A DNA stretch of 64,000 nt from Hymenobacter aranciens (GTDB lineage: Bacteria; Bacteroidota; Bacteroidia; Cytophagales; Hymenobacteraceae). A program made the position numbers and the translations under genes. Where the stretch lies: positions 62,001-126,000 of the forward strand of contig NZ_JAUQSY010000016.1 of assembly GCF_030580865.1 (NCBI RefSeq), written 5' to 3'. The notes under the pieces are model-generated. The model did not search any database, was not told where the DNA came from, and saw nothing but the letters and a program-made list of their open reading frames with translations. The first letter of the stretch is position 1. Each line of letters opens with the position of its first letter. This document shows, piece after piece, positions 49,675 through 57,628 of the stretch.

Positions 49675-51144
49675 TTAGCGGCCGGCCAGCGTGAGCAGCT
49701 GCTGGATGGCGGGCTCGGAGATGTGCAGGAAGGAGTTGGGAAACAGGCCCAGCCAGAACACCAGCGCGATGAGCGGCACCATGATGAGCAGCTCGCCGCC
49801 GGTGAGGTCGGTGATGGTTTCGGAGTGGGCGGAGTCGGGGCCGAGCATGACGCGCTGGAACATGCGCAGCAGGTACACGGCCGAGAAGATGATGGTGAGA
49901 GCCGCTACCGCGCCCAGCCAGGCGTTGTATTGATAGACGCCGGCCAGCAGCAGGAACTCGCCCACGAAGCCGCCGGTGAGGGGCAGGGCCACGGTGCTGA
50001 GCAGCATCACGAGGAAGCAGACGGTGAGCACCGGGGTGCGGCGGGTGAGGCCGCCGAGGTCGGCGATGAGGCGGGTGCCGGTGCGGCGTTCGAGGGCGTC
50101 GGCGATGAAGAACATGCCGACGACGTTGACGCCGTGGGCCAGCATCTGGACGACGGTGCCCTGCAGGCCGATTTGGGTGAGGGAGAAGAGGCCGGCGGCC
50201 ATCAGGCCCACGTGCGAGAGCGAGGAATAAGCAATGAGGCGCTTGACGTCGCGCTGCCGGATGGCGATGATGGCGCCGTAGAGGATGCCGATGACGGCGA
50301 GAATCATGACGACTTTACCCCACTGGCTGACGCCGAGCGGCACGACAGGCAGCAGCCAGCGCATGGCCCCGTAAACGCCCATTTTCAGCATGATGCCGGA
50401 GAGCAGCATGGTAGCGGGCGTGGGCGACTCGGTGTAGGTGTCGGGCTGCCAGGTGTGGAAGGGGAAGATGGGCATCTTCACCGCGAAGGCCGCGAAAATC
50501 AGCCAGAACAGCCAGGATTGCTCGGCGGCGCTGAGCTTCAGGTTGTAGAACGCCGAGAGCTCGGAGGAGTGCAGGGCGAGGCTGCCGGTGGCGGGGCCGG
50601 TTTGCAGGTACAGGTACACGAAGCCGGCGAGCATAAAGAGCGAGCCGACGATGGTGTAGAGGAAAAACTTGAACGTGACCTGAATGCGCCGCTCGCTCTG
50701 GCCCCACACGCCGGCCAGGAAGTAGATGGGAATGAGGGCCACTTCCCAGAAGAAGTAGAACAGGAAGGCATCGAGCGAGGTGAAAACGCCGATAAGGCCG
50801 GTTTGCATGAACAGCACCAGGGCGTAGAAGGCCGAGGGGTTGTGGTAGTCGTGCTTGAAGGCCGTGAGCAGGATGATAGGCACCAGGAAGGTGGTGAGCA
50901 GCACCAGCAAGAGGCTGAGGCCGTCCATCCCGACGTGGAAATTGATGCCGAAGGAAGGAATCCAGGCGTAGTTGAGGTCGAAACCGGCGGCGCCCTGCAG
51001 CTTGTATTGCACGGCGGCGTAGGCCGCGAGGGCAAATTCGACGAGGGAAGCGCCGAGCGCCAGGGCGCGGGCGGTGCCTCCTTTGGTGAAATGCAGCAGC
51101 AAAGCGGCGGCCAAAGGAAGGAAAAGCAGTACAGCAGTCAGCAT
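49675..51144 (-). CDS. nuoM: NADH-quinone oxidoreductase subunit M
   Basis: A 489-residue inner-membrane antiporter-like subunit of complex I. The start at 51144 gives MLTAVLLFLPLAAALLL as the first helix. FFWEVALIPIYFLAGVWG (helix 5 Glu), FAVKMPIFPFHTWQPDTYTE and KRLIAYSSLSHVGLMAAG are characteristic. Length is normal. It leads the short nuoM-nuoN unit, with a promoter-like TAAGTTTG upstream. Confidence 0.96.
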   Translation of the reverse strand: MLTAVLLFLPLAAALLLHFTKGGTARALALGASLVEFALAAYAAVQYKLQGAAGFDLNYAWIPSFGINFHVGMDGLSLLLVLLTTFLVPIILLTAFKHDYHNPSAFYALVLFMQTGLIGVFTSLDAFLFYFFWEVALIPIYFLAGVWGQSERRIQVTFKFFLYTIVGSLFMLAGFVYLYLQTGPATGSLALHSSELSAFYNLKLSAAEQSWLFWLIFAAFAVKMPIFPFHTWQPDTYTESPTPATMLLSGIMLKMGVYGAMRWLLPVVPLGVSQWGKVVMILAVIGILYGAIIAIRQRDVKRLIAYSSLSHVGLMAAGLFSLTQIGLQGTVVQMLAHGVNVVGMFFIADALERRTGTRLIADLGGLTRRTPVLTVCFLVMLLSTVALPLTGGFVGEFLLLAGVYQYNAWLGAVAALTIIFSAVYLLRMFQRVMLGPDSAHSETITDLTGGELLIMVPLIALVFWLGLFPNSFLHISEPAIQQLLTLAGR

Positions 51145-51200
51145 GAACGAGCGGGTTGGGCGCGTTGCGGGTAAGATGAGTCTACCCACGAATTAGGCTG

Positions 51201-51208
51201 CAAACTTA
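51201..51208 (-). promoter_or_regulatory. Possible nuoM promoter
   Basis: The minus strand reads TAAGTTTG here, a perfect TAnnTTTG -7 box about 57 bases before the nuoM start. The -33 region has only an approximate TTTC. Confidence 0.5.
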
Positions 51209-51256
51209 CGCACTACGGGGTAAGGGTCCGAAATTGAAGAGAAATTAAGTGGTTGG

Positions 51257-51319
51257 AGCGCGGACTTCGTAAGTCTGCGAGTTGAATTGTTCAGACTCGC
51301 GGACTACAAAGTCCGCGCT
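51257..51319. repeat. Paired palindromic repeats (REP/BIME-like) at the end of a serine hydrolase gene
   Basis: Two units in inverted orientation, 51257-51282 and 51295-51319. Each is itself a hairpin: GCGGACTT/AAGTCTGC and GCGGACT/AGTCCGC. The stop codon of the minus-strand gene ending at 51304 lies in the loop of the second hairpin, so the element overlaps coding sequence. It may serve as the transcript end. Confidence 0.82.
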
Positions 51320-52632
51320 ACTTTGCGGGTGGCCAGCAGGCGGCCGCTGGCCTCGAGCCACTGGGCGGTGTAGAGGCCGGGGGCCAGCGCGGCCACCGAC
51401 AGAGTGGTTTCGGGCGTTGGGGTGGGCTGGCGGCGGAGCTCGCGGCCCAGGGCATCGAGCAGGCGCACGGTGGCGGTGCCCGAGGGCTGGCGCAGGGTAA
51501 GAAAATCGGTGGCCGGGTTGGGAAAGGCCTGGAAGCTGGCCGGCGCCAGCGCCGCGGCCGTGGCCGTGGGGCGGCAGTAGAGGGCCATGATGCGCGTCCA
51601 GAGCTCGGTATCGAAGGAGGAGAGGGCGAGGCGGGGGGCGCCGGCCGACGCGCCCTGCCGGACGACGACGAGGCCGAGGCTGGGCACGACGTAGATTTTC
51701 TGGTCGTTCTTGCCGAGGGCGGCAATCATATCCGCCGGGGCCGAGGGCGTGAGCGGGCCGGGGAAGCTGACCTGCAGGCCCGGCAGGCGGTAGCTGGGCT
51801 GGCCGTTGAGCCACCAGAGGTAGCCGTAGCTGGGGTTGAGCGGCTGGGAGGGCGTGGTCATGGCCCGGAAGTAGGCGGTGTCGGTAAGGATGGGGGTGCC
51901 GTTCCAAGTGCCGCGGGCCAGGATGAAGAGGCCGAAGCGGGCCATCGAGCGGGCTTTGCTGAAATATACATCGTTGACCCACAGGCCAGTCATGCCGATG
52001 CGGTTGCCGAGGCGCTGGTTGGTGTAGGCGGAGATGCTGTTGGCGCCGCTGGCCTGCACCAGCACGTCCTGCAGGGTGCGGTAGGCGCCGGTGTGGTAGG
52101 CCCAGCGGCTGGCGGGCGGGGCGAGATAGAGCAGGCAGCCGGGGGTGGTGCTTTCGTTGTCGCAGGGGGCGGGGGGCGCATCCTGGAGGCCGCTGGTCAT
52201 CGTGAGCTGGTGCTGGATGGTGATGCGGCCTTCCTGGGCGGGCGTGGCGTTGGTCCAGCCCCGGCCGAGGAAGCGGGAGGTGCTGTCGGTGAGGCGCAGG
52301 AGGCCATCCTGCTGGGCCAAGCCGACGAGGGTGGCGGTAAGGGACTTGCCGGCCGAGGCCCAGTAGTGCACCGAGTCGGCGGTGTAGGTGCCGTAGTAAT
52401 GTTCGACTACCAGGCGGCCGTCTTTGAGGATGAGCAGGGCATCGGTGTGCTGGCGGCCGGCGTAGGCGAGCAGCGAGTCGAGGGGCGTTTGGCACCAGCC
52501 GAGGCTGGCGGGCGAAGTGGTGGCCCAGGTGGGGCCTGTGAGGGGCGGGAAGTAGAGGGGGGCGGTTTGGGCCGGGGCCAGCCGAGCCAGCCCGGGCAAC
52601 AACAGGAAAAGCAGAAGTAGAGCGCGACGCAT
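51304..52632 (-). CDS. Secreted beta-lactamase-fold serine hydrolase with T9SS sorting domain
   Basis: A 442-residue exported protein with a signal peptide (to about 22, PAQ). The class C beta-lactamase/esterase-like domain (about 40-345) has WASAGKSLTAT (SxxK nucleophile region) and WAYHTGAYRTL in the YxN position. The C-terminus (FQAFPNPATDF to the end) is a type IX sorting domain, so it should be released or attached at the cell surface. The last codons lie in a palindromic repeat. The substrate is unknown; peptidase or esterase are both possible. Confidence 0.85.
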   Translation of the reverse strand: MRRALLLLFLLLPGLARLAPAQTAPLYFPPLTGPTWATTSPASLGWCQTPLDSLLAYAGRQHTDALLILKDGRLVVEHYYGTYTADSVHYWASAGKSLTATLVGLAQQDGLLRLTDSTSRFLGRGWTNATPAQEGRITIQHQLTMTSGLQDAPPAPCDNESTTPGCLLYLAPPASRWAYHTGAYRTLQDVLVQASGANSISAYTNQRLGNRIGMTGLWVNDVYFSKARSMARFGLFILARGTWNGTPILTDTAYFRAMTTPSQPLNPSYGYLWWLNGQPSYRLPGLQVSFPGPLTPSAPADMIAALGKNDQKIYVVPSLGLVVVRQGASAGAPRLALSSFDTELWTRIMALYCRPTATAAALAPASFQAFPNPATDFLTLRQPSGTATVRLLDALGRELRRQPTPTPETTLSVAALAPGLYTAQWLEASGRLLATRKVARTL

Positions 52633-52640
52633 AAACCGTT

Positions 52641-52672
52641 TTTGAAAGCCAATGATAGAAGCCAGACCTTTG
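52641..52672 (+). promoter_or_regulatory. Promoter of the VOC protein gene
   Basis: TTTG at 52641-52644 and GACCTTTG at 52665-52672 are 20 bases apart, a good Bacteroidota promoter with one -7 mismatch, 48 bases before the ATG at 52720. Confidence 0.6.
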
Positions 52673-52719
52673 CGCGGCCGTAAGGTTTAATAGCTACCTA
52701 ATGGTTTTTACTGGTGCCC

Positions 52720-53112
52720 ATGACCATCCCCAAGCTCCGCGTAGCCCGCCCCACCGACAACCTGCCCGCCCTGCTGCCATTCTACTGCGCCGGGCTGGGT
52801 TTGCAGCAGCTCACCGCCTTCACGGCCCACAATGGCTTCGACGGCATCATGCTCGGCCACCCGCAGGCGCCTTACCACCTGGAGTTTACGCACCAGCCCG
52901 GCCACCGCGTCGGGCGGGCGCCCACGGCTGATAATCTGCTGGTTTTCTACCTGCCCGATGCCGCCGAGTGGCAGGCCGCCGTGCAGCGCATGGTGGCCGC
53001 CGGTTTCGCACCCGTGCCGGCTTACAATCCTTACTGGGACCAGCTGGGCCTCACTTTCGAAGACTCCGATGGCTACCGCGTGGTGCTGCAGCAGGCAGCC
53101 TGGGAGCTGTAA
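52720..53112 (+). CDS. VOC-superfamily (glyoxalase-like) protein
   Basis: A 130-residue protein with two beta-alpha-beta-beta-beta modules of the vicinal oxygen chelate fold. RVARPTDNLPALLPFYCAGLGLQ opens the first module and FEDSDGYRVVLQQ closes the second. Candidate metal ligands include the His in PYHLEFTHQ and the late Glu. The ATG at 52720 is preferred to the GTG two codons earlier. Reaction unknown; members range from glyoxalases to dioxygenases and resistance proteins. Confidence 0.82.
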   Translation: MTIPKLRVARPTDNLPALLPFYCAGLGLQQLTAFTAHNGFDGIMLGHPQAPYHLEFTHQPGHRVGRAPTADNLLVFYLPDAAEWQAAVQRMVAAGFAPVPAYNPYWDQLGLTFEDSDGYRVVLQQAAWEL

Positions 53113-53115
53113 CGG

Positions 53116-53799
53116 CTATTTCAGCACAAATCCCAGTCCCAGGCCCAGGCTCCAGAAGTTGCCGGAGTAGCCGTAGTCGGAATCCGAAGCGTCGTAGCGG
53201 TTTAGGTTGACGCCGTCGGAGGTGCTGCGGAGGCGGCTGAGGCTGGACGAAGCATCGAGCCGCAGCCGGGGATGAATAACCTGGCACTGGTAGCCGATGA
53301 TGGCCGTGCCGCCGTAGCGGGTGATGTTTTCGCGGCCCTCGCGGTAGCGGTAGGTGTAGTAGAGGAGGCCGTCGGGGCCTAGGTCTTGGCCCCAGGTTTC
53401 GGCTTGGTAGCTTAGGCGGAGGCGGTAGTAATCAGCCTGCAGGCCGAAGTACAGGCCCGCCAGCATGGCGCCTTCGGCCCCCGAGTTGGGCACGTAGAAG
53501 CGGGTACCGAGGCTGAGGCCGTGGCCGCTGACTTGGTCGCCGGCTTCGCTGGCGACTTTCGAGACGGAGGCCGGCACGGTGCCCGAAAGCAGCCGGGGGG
53601 ACAGCGTGAGACTGAACTGCCGGGCCAGCCGGTATTCGGCCTGCAGCTCGTAGGTAGCCTCAAACAATGGCACAACGGCCAGCTTGAGCGCCAGCCGGGC
53701 CGAATCGGGGGCTATCTGGGCGCGGGTGGGGGCCGGGCTCAGGGCCAGCAGCGTGGCCAGGAGCCCGGCCCCGCGCCGGATAAAACGCAGCTGGCTCAT
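53116..53799 (-). CDS. Outer membrane beta-barrel protein
   Basis: A 227-residue protein with a signal peptide (to about 25, PTRAQ). It consists of alternating amphipathic strands with aromatic residues (YELQAEYRLARQFSLTLSPR and FYFGLQADYYRLRLSYQAET-like stretches), ending GLGLGFVLK, a typical small barrel C-terminus. It resembles DUF3575-type barrels. The start overlaps the stop of the upstream LVIVD lipoprotein by one base (TAATG), so the genes are coupled. Function unknown. Confidence 0.7.
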   Translation of the reverse strand: MSQLRFIRRGAGLLATLLALSPAPTRAQIAPDSARLALKLAVVPLFEATYELQAEYRLARQFSLTLSPRLLSGTVPASVSKVASEAGDQVSGHGLSLGTRFYVPNSGAEGAMLAGLYFGLQADYYRLRLSYQAETWGQDLGPDGLLYYTYRYREGRENITRYGGTAIIGYQCQVIHPRLRLDASSSLSRLRSTSDGVNLNRYDASDSDYGYSGNFWSLGLGLGFVLK

Positions 53800-54572
53800 T
53801 AGTTGGGCACCACCGGAATGCGGCTGAGCTGGGTCAGGTTGCCGGCGCCGGCGGCGGTGTAGCGGTACTGGTAGAGGCCGTCGGCGCCGGTGATGAGCAG
53901 CACGCCGCGGTGGGCAATGACGTCGGTGGCGGCGAGGTTGAACGACTGGAGCAGGCGCAGGGTGGGGGCCTGGCTGGTATCGAAAACCTTGATGCCGTTG
54001 TCGCACACGAACAGCTGGGAGCTGTCGGCACCCAGGCCGTAGGGCTTGGTGAGGGGGTAGGACTGGGCCAGCTGCGGGCGGCTCAAATCCTGCAAATCCA
54101 CCACGTCGAGCTGATTGAGGCCGCGCGTGCAGGGGCCGTCGTTGCGCAGGGTCACGTAAGCGTACTGGCCGGCCACCACCACGGGGTCGCAGCTGACGGC
54201 GTGGGTGTAGGTGCCCACTAAGCGCGGGGTGGCGGGCGTGGTATCGAAGACGAACATGCCCGTCTGGCTCCCGATGAAGAGGTAAGGCGCCTGGGGGAAG
54301 ATGGTTTCGACGCCGGTGCCCACGCTCACGACCGGGCCGGGGGCGGGCGTGCTGGGGTTGCTCAAGTCGAAGGTGCGCAGGTGGGTTTCATCGACGGCGT
54401 AGAGGGTGTTGCCCATGATGGCGAAACGAGCCATGGAGCCGGCCTGGCCGCTGGGGTTGGCCGAGTTGCCGCCGACGGGCGAGGCCGAGTCGGCGCTGTT
54501 GCAGCCGCTGCTGCCGAGCAATAGCGTGAGGCCCAGCAGGCCGCTCAGGCGGGAGAAAAGATTGGCTGGCAT
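53799..54572 (-). CDS. LVIVD-repeat lipoprotein
   Basis: A 257-residue lipoprotein with lipobox GSSGC (Cys24). The mature part contains repeats resembling the LVIVD/beta-propeller unit: LRTFDLSNPSTPAPGPVV, MFVFDTTPATPRLVGTYTH, LDVVDLQDLSRPQLAQSYPL and IKVFDTSQAPTLRLLQSFNL. Such proteins are surface-exposed in Bacteroidota and are thought to bind partners rather than catalyse. It is the second gene of a three-gene operon with another LVIVD lipoprotein and a barrel. Confidence 0.82.
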   Translation of the reverse strand: MPANLFSRLSGLLGLTLLLGSSGCNSADSASPVGGNSANPSGQAGSMARFAIMGNTLYAVDETHLRTFDLSNPSTPAPGPVVSVGTGVETIFPQAPYLFIGSQTGMFVFDTTPATPRLVGTYTHAVSCDPVVVAGQYAYVTLRNDGPCTRGLNQLDVVDLQDLSRPQLAQSYPLTKPYGLGADSSQLFVCDNGIKVFDTSQAPTLRLLQSFNLAATDVIAHRGVLLITGADGLYQYRYTAAGAGNLTQLSRIPVVPN

Positions 54573-54575
54573 GGC

Positions 54576-55085
54576 TTAGCGTTTGTCCCAGCCCACGATG
54601 ACCGTGTTGGCGGGGCGGTTGGCGGGTTGATAGGCAGTGGGCAGGGGCATGCCGAGGATGGGCGGGCTGAGTTCGGGCAGGGCGTTGCGGGTGCGGCCGG
54701 CGACGCGCGCCTGGGCGGGGTCGCTGATGTCGAACGTTACCAGGTCGGGGCCGCTGTCGGCGTAAAGCAGCGAGCCGCGCACGGCCAGGTCCACGTTGCC
54801 AGGGATGCGCAGGAACTGCACGGCTTTGGGGTGGGCGGGGTCGGCGTTGTCGAAGATATGAATGCCCTGGTACTGCTCATTCACAAATAAGTAGCGGTTG
54901 CTGATGAAGATTTTGCCGGGGTGGTGCAGCGCCTGGGGCGGCAGCCCGACAGCAGCGCTTTCGAGCTGCTCGCGGGCCATGAGCCGGGGCACGTAGGACA
55001 CGGACATAACCGGCGATATGGAGTCCGCATTGCCGATGCAGCCGGCCAGGGCCAGACTCAGGCAGAATAAGTAAAGTTGACGCAT
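54576..55085 (-). CDS. Small LVIVD-like lipoprotein
   Basis: A 169-residue lipoprotein (lipobox LALAGC, Cys16) with two recognisable repeat units, IHIFDNADPAHPKAVQFLR and LVTFDISDPAQARVAGRTR. It is shorter than a full propeller and may pair with the next protein, whose gene starts three bases after its stop. It is the first gene of the operon. Its role is unknown. Confidence 0.75.
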   Translation of the reverse strand: MRQLYLFCLSLALAGCIGNADSISPVMSVSYVPRLMAREQLESAAVGLPPQALHHPGKIFISNRYLFVNEQYQGIHIFDNADPAHPKAVQFLRIPGNVDLAVRGSLLYADSGPDLVTFDISDPAQARVAGRTRNALPELSPPILGMPLPTAYQPANRPANTVIVGWDKR

Positions 55086-55216
55086 GGAGTTGATTTAAGG
55101 GAGCAGGCGCAACCGCAGCGGGGCGGCCAAACGGGCGCACTAAAGTACAAGGGTTTTGGGCAGGACCCGGCTCCGGCTAAAATGGTTGCAGAGCGGGTTG
55201 TCGAAGGCTTGGGGCG

Positions 55217-55224
55217 TACTTTTG
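55217..55224 (+). promoter_or_regulatory. -7 element of the GluQRS-like gene
   Basis: TACTTTTG fits TAnnTTTG exactly and lies 22 bases before the ATG at 55247. The nearest TTG boxes are 16 or 28 bases away, so the -33 element is unclear. Confidence 0.45.
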
Positions 55225-55246
55225 GGCTGGCCTACTTTATTTGCTG

Positions 55247-56128
55247 ATGCTTCAATCGTCCGTCCCGGTGGCGCGGCTGGCGCCCACGCCCAGCGGCTTT
55301 CTGCACCTCGGCAATGCGGTGAACTTCGTGCTCACTTGGCTGCTCACGCGCCGGGCCGGCGGCCGCCTGTACCTGCGCATCGACGACCTCGACCGCGCCC
55401 GCCTGCGCCGGCCGTACCTGGACAATATCTTCCGCGTTATCGACTGGCTGGGCATCGACTACGACCACGGCCCCAGCGGCCCCGACGACTTCTTGCGCCA
55501 CTACTCGCAGCTGCTGCACCTGCCCGACTACAACGCCGTCCTGCGCCGCCTCAGCCAGCAGCCCGGGCTGGTGCAGGCCGACGTGCGCTCGCGCACCAAT
55601 CCGCAGGCATCTGCGGTGCCGCTCGATACACCGGGTGCCGCCTGGCGCGTGCCGGTGCCGTCCGGCACCCAAATTCACTTCTCCGACGGCTGGCAGGGCT
55701 CGCTCACGGTGCCGCTGGCTGCGCAGCTGCCCGACTTTATCATCCGCAAAAAGGACGGCGTGGCGGCCTACCAGCTGGCCTCGGTGGTGGATGATTTGCG
55801 GCTCGGCACCACGCTCATCGTGCGCGGGCAGGACTTGCTGCCCAGCACCGCCGCCCAGCTCTGGCTGGCCGCGCAGCTAACTGAAACGGCGCTTTTTAAT
55901 ACGCCCCGGGTGCAATTCTTTCATCACCCGCTGTTGACGGATGGGCGGGGGCAGAAACTCAGTAAGTCGCAACAGCAGCCGCTGGACGCGGGCGTGCTGG
56001 GCGAGGCCGACGGCCAACGGGCCGTATTGGAATCGGTGGCCGGGTTGCTGGCGCTGCCCGCCGCCGCCGCCGAAAGCCTGGATACCTTGCAGCGGGCAAT
56101 GCGCGGCGTGCAGCTGCCCGCCCGTTAG
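55247..56128 (+). CDS. gluQ: Glutamyl-Q tRNA(Asp) synthetase-like protein without zinc cysteines
   Basis: A 293-residue class I synthetase paralogue that in other bacteria attaches glutamate to queuosine in tRNA(Asp). LAPTPSGFLHLGNAVNF is the HIGH-like motif and GQKLSKSQQQ the KMSKS-like motif; the anticodon-binding domain is absent, as in GluQRS. In E. coli GluQRS a zinc site uses CxC...C; the matching stretch here (about LVQADVRSRTNPQ) has no cysteine. The ATG at 55247 follows an in-frame TTG. Substrate is inferred from family. Confidence 0.8.
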   Translation: MLQSSVPVARLAPTPSGFLHLGNAVNFVLTWLLTRRAGGRLYLRIDDLDRARLRRPYLDNIFRVIDWLGIDYDHGPSGPDDFLRHYSQLLHLPDYNAVLRRLSQQPGLVQADVRSRTNPQASAVPLDTPGAAWRVPVPSGTQIHFSDGWQGSLTVPLAAQLPDFIIRKKDGVAAYQLASVVDDLRLGTTLIVRGQDLLPSTAAQLWLAAQLTETALFNTPRVQFFHHPLLTDGRGQKLSKSQQQPLDAGVLGEADGQRAVLESVAGLLALPAAAAESLDTLQRAMRGVQLPAR

Positions 56129-56142
56129 GCGCAGGGTGCGCT

Positions 56143-56832
56143 TCACCGCACTTCGCGCTTAAATTCCTCGGCCCAGTGGTCGGCCAGGCGGGTGGGTTCC
56201 GGCAGCTTATAGCCTTTCAGGCAGGCCAGGGTGAGCCGCGTGGCGGTGGCCTGGTCGCAGCGGTGGCCGGGGCTCACGAAGAGCGGCAGCACCTTGTCTT
56301 TGCTGCGGATTACCTGGCCGATGAGCTCGCCGGTCTTGGCATCGGTGAGGGGCTCTATATGGCCTTTTTCGGGGGCGGGCTCGGTGAATTTGCCAGTCAG
56401 CTTCTGCTTGGCCACGCCGAAGGTGGGCATATCGAGCAGCACGCCGAGGTGGGCCGCGATGCCCATGCGGCGCGGGTGGGCAATGCCGTGGCCATCCACC
56501 ATAATCACGTCGGGCTTATGCTGGAGCTTGGCGAAGGCGTGAATGACGTTGGGTGCCTCGCGGAAGGAGAGAAAGCCGGGCACGTAGGGCATGTCCACGG
56601 GGCCGTAGTTGTACACCTTCTCCACCAGCTGCAGCGACGGAAATTCCAGCACCACGAACACCGACAAAATGGTGTCGGGCGTGGGAAACGACGAGTCGCA
56701 GCCCCCGATGAGGCGCGGCTCCTGCGGCAGGGGCTCGTGGCGCAGGCGCTGCCGCAGCTCCTGCTGCTGGGCGGTGAGCTGGCTTACCAGAATGGGGTCG
56801 GGCGGGGGGCCGGGCGGGCGGTAGTAAGCCAT
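56143..56832 (-). CDS. nfi: Endonuclease V (deoxyinosine 3' endonuclease)
   Basis: A 229-residue DNA repair enzyme that nicks near deoxyinosine. Metal-binding Asp46 (GGCDSSF), wedge Tyr83 with Glu92 (PYVPGFLSFREAP) and Asp113 (MVDGHGIAHPRRMG) are present, as is GVAKQKLTG. Length is normal. It is convergent with the GluQRS-like gene. Confidence 0.94.
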   Translation of the reverse strand: MAYYRPPGPPPDPILVSQLTAQQQELRQRLRHEPLPQEPRLIGGCDSSFPTPDTILSVFVVLEFPSLQLVEKVYNYGPVDMPYVPGFLSFREAPNVIHAFAKLQHKPDVIMVDGHGIAHPRRMGIAAHLGVLLDMPTFGVAKQKLTGKFTEPAPEKGHIEPLTDAKTGELIGQVIRSKDKVLPLFVSPGHRCDQATATRLTLACLKGYKLPEPTRLADHWAEEFKREVR

Positions 56833-56833
56833 T

Positions 56834-57057
56834 TTTTTGAGTTATGAGTTAGAAATTATGAGTTTTGAGTTGGGGTGATGAGACATTTCGGCTAACCGCG
56901 CTAACAAGCCTGGGACTTCTACTTTGAAATTCGCCGCCGCGATGCCTGAGCAGGAGCAAGCTCGGCTATAGCATCTTCTGCCTTGGTGGGGCGTATACGC
57001 AACCAGGGTTTGCGGTTACCAACTCACAACTCATAATTCTCAACTCATAACTCAAAA
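56834..57057. repeat. Long-spaced inverted repeat with tandem-repeat arms
   Basis: The arms 56834-56873 and 57020-57057 are reverse complements built of TTATGAGTT and ATTATGAG units, closely related in unit sequence to the repeat at 11761. The 145-base centre holds no gene. It occupies the divergent gap between endonuclease V and a DUF1990 gene. Confidence 0.82.
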
Positions 57058-57058
57058 C

Positions 57059-57628
57059 ATGGCCCACGCCGAGCAAACCGCCGCCGACGGCTCCGGCTCC
57101 TGGCTGGAGCGCCGCTACTTTGTCGACCTGGCCCGGCCGCGCCTGACGCCCCTGGAGCTGATGGCGCAGGTGCAGAGCGAGCTGCCGAAGTTCTCGCCCG
57201 AGCTGCTGGCCGACTTCGAGCGCAAGGGCGGCGCCAGCGGCCTGCTGCGGGTCGGCGACGAGTTTCACATTGCCATCCTGGGCCCCTGGAACGGCTGCGT
57301 GCGCGTGACCGAGGCCGGCCCCACGTCCTTCGAGTTCGTAACCCTGGAGGGCCACCCCGAGGCCGGTCACATCCGCTTCGAGGCCCATTACCTCGACGCC
57401 GCCCCCGATGTGCTGCGGTTCGAAATCAGCTCCCGGGCCCGCTCGCGCGATGGGCTGGTAGCCTTCGTGTACGACACGCTGGGCGGCGGCAAGCTGATGC
57501 AGGAGGCCACCTGGACCGAGTTCTGCCACCGCGTGGCCGAGGCGGCCGGCGGCCAGGCCCTGGGCCCGGTAACCGTCGAAACCCAGCATATTGACGAAGG
57601 CGGCCATTCCCAACAATCCCGCTCATGA
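57059..57628 (+). CDS. DUF1990-family protein
   Basis: A 189-residue protein matching the DUF1990/UPF0548 pattern: RVGDEFHIAILGPWNGCVRV, FEFVTLEGHPEAGHIRFEA, and DGLVAFVYDTLGGGKLMQEATWTEFC. The function of the family is not established; it resembles SRPBCC-type lipid-binding folds. It overlaps the next gene by four bases (ATGA). Confidence 0.75.
   Translation: MAHAEQTAADGSGSWLERRYFVDLARPRLTPLELMAQVQSELPKFSPELLADFERKGGASGLLRVGDEFHIAILGPWNGCVRVTEAGPTSFEFVTLEGHPEAGHIRFEAHYLDAAPDVLRFEISSRARSRDGLVAFVYDTLGGGKLMQEATWTEFCHRVAEAAGGQALGPVTVETQHIDEGGHSQQSRS

Noticed and set aside
49723..51174. Long plus-strand open frame across nuoM
   Set aside because: It is antisense to a conserved membrane protein and its translation is a Glu/Gly/His-rich shadow.
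51304..52632. True beta-lactamase conferring drug resistance
   Set aside because: The YxN motif is atypical and a T9SS domain is present; family resemblance alone does not support that function.
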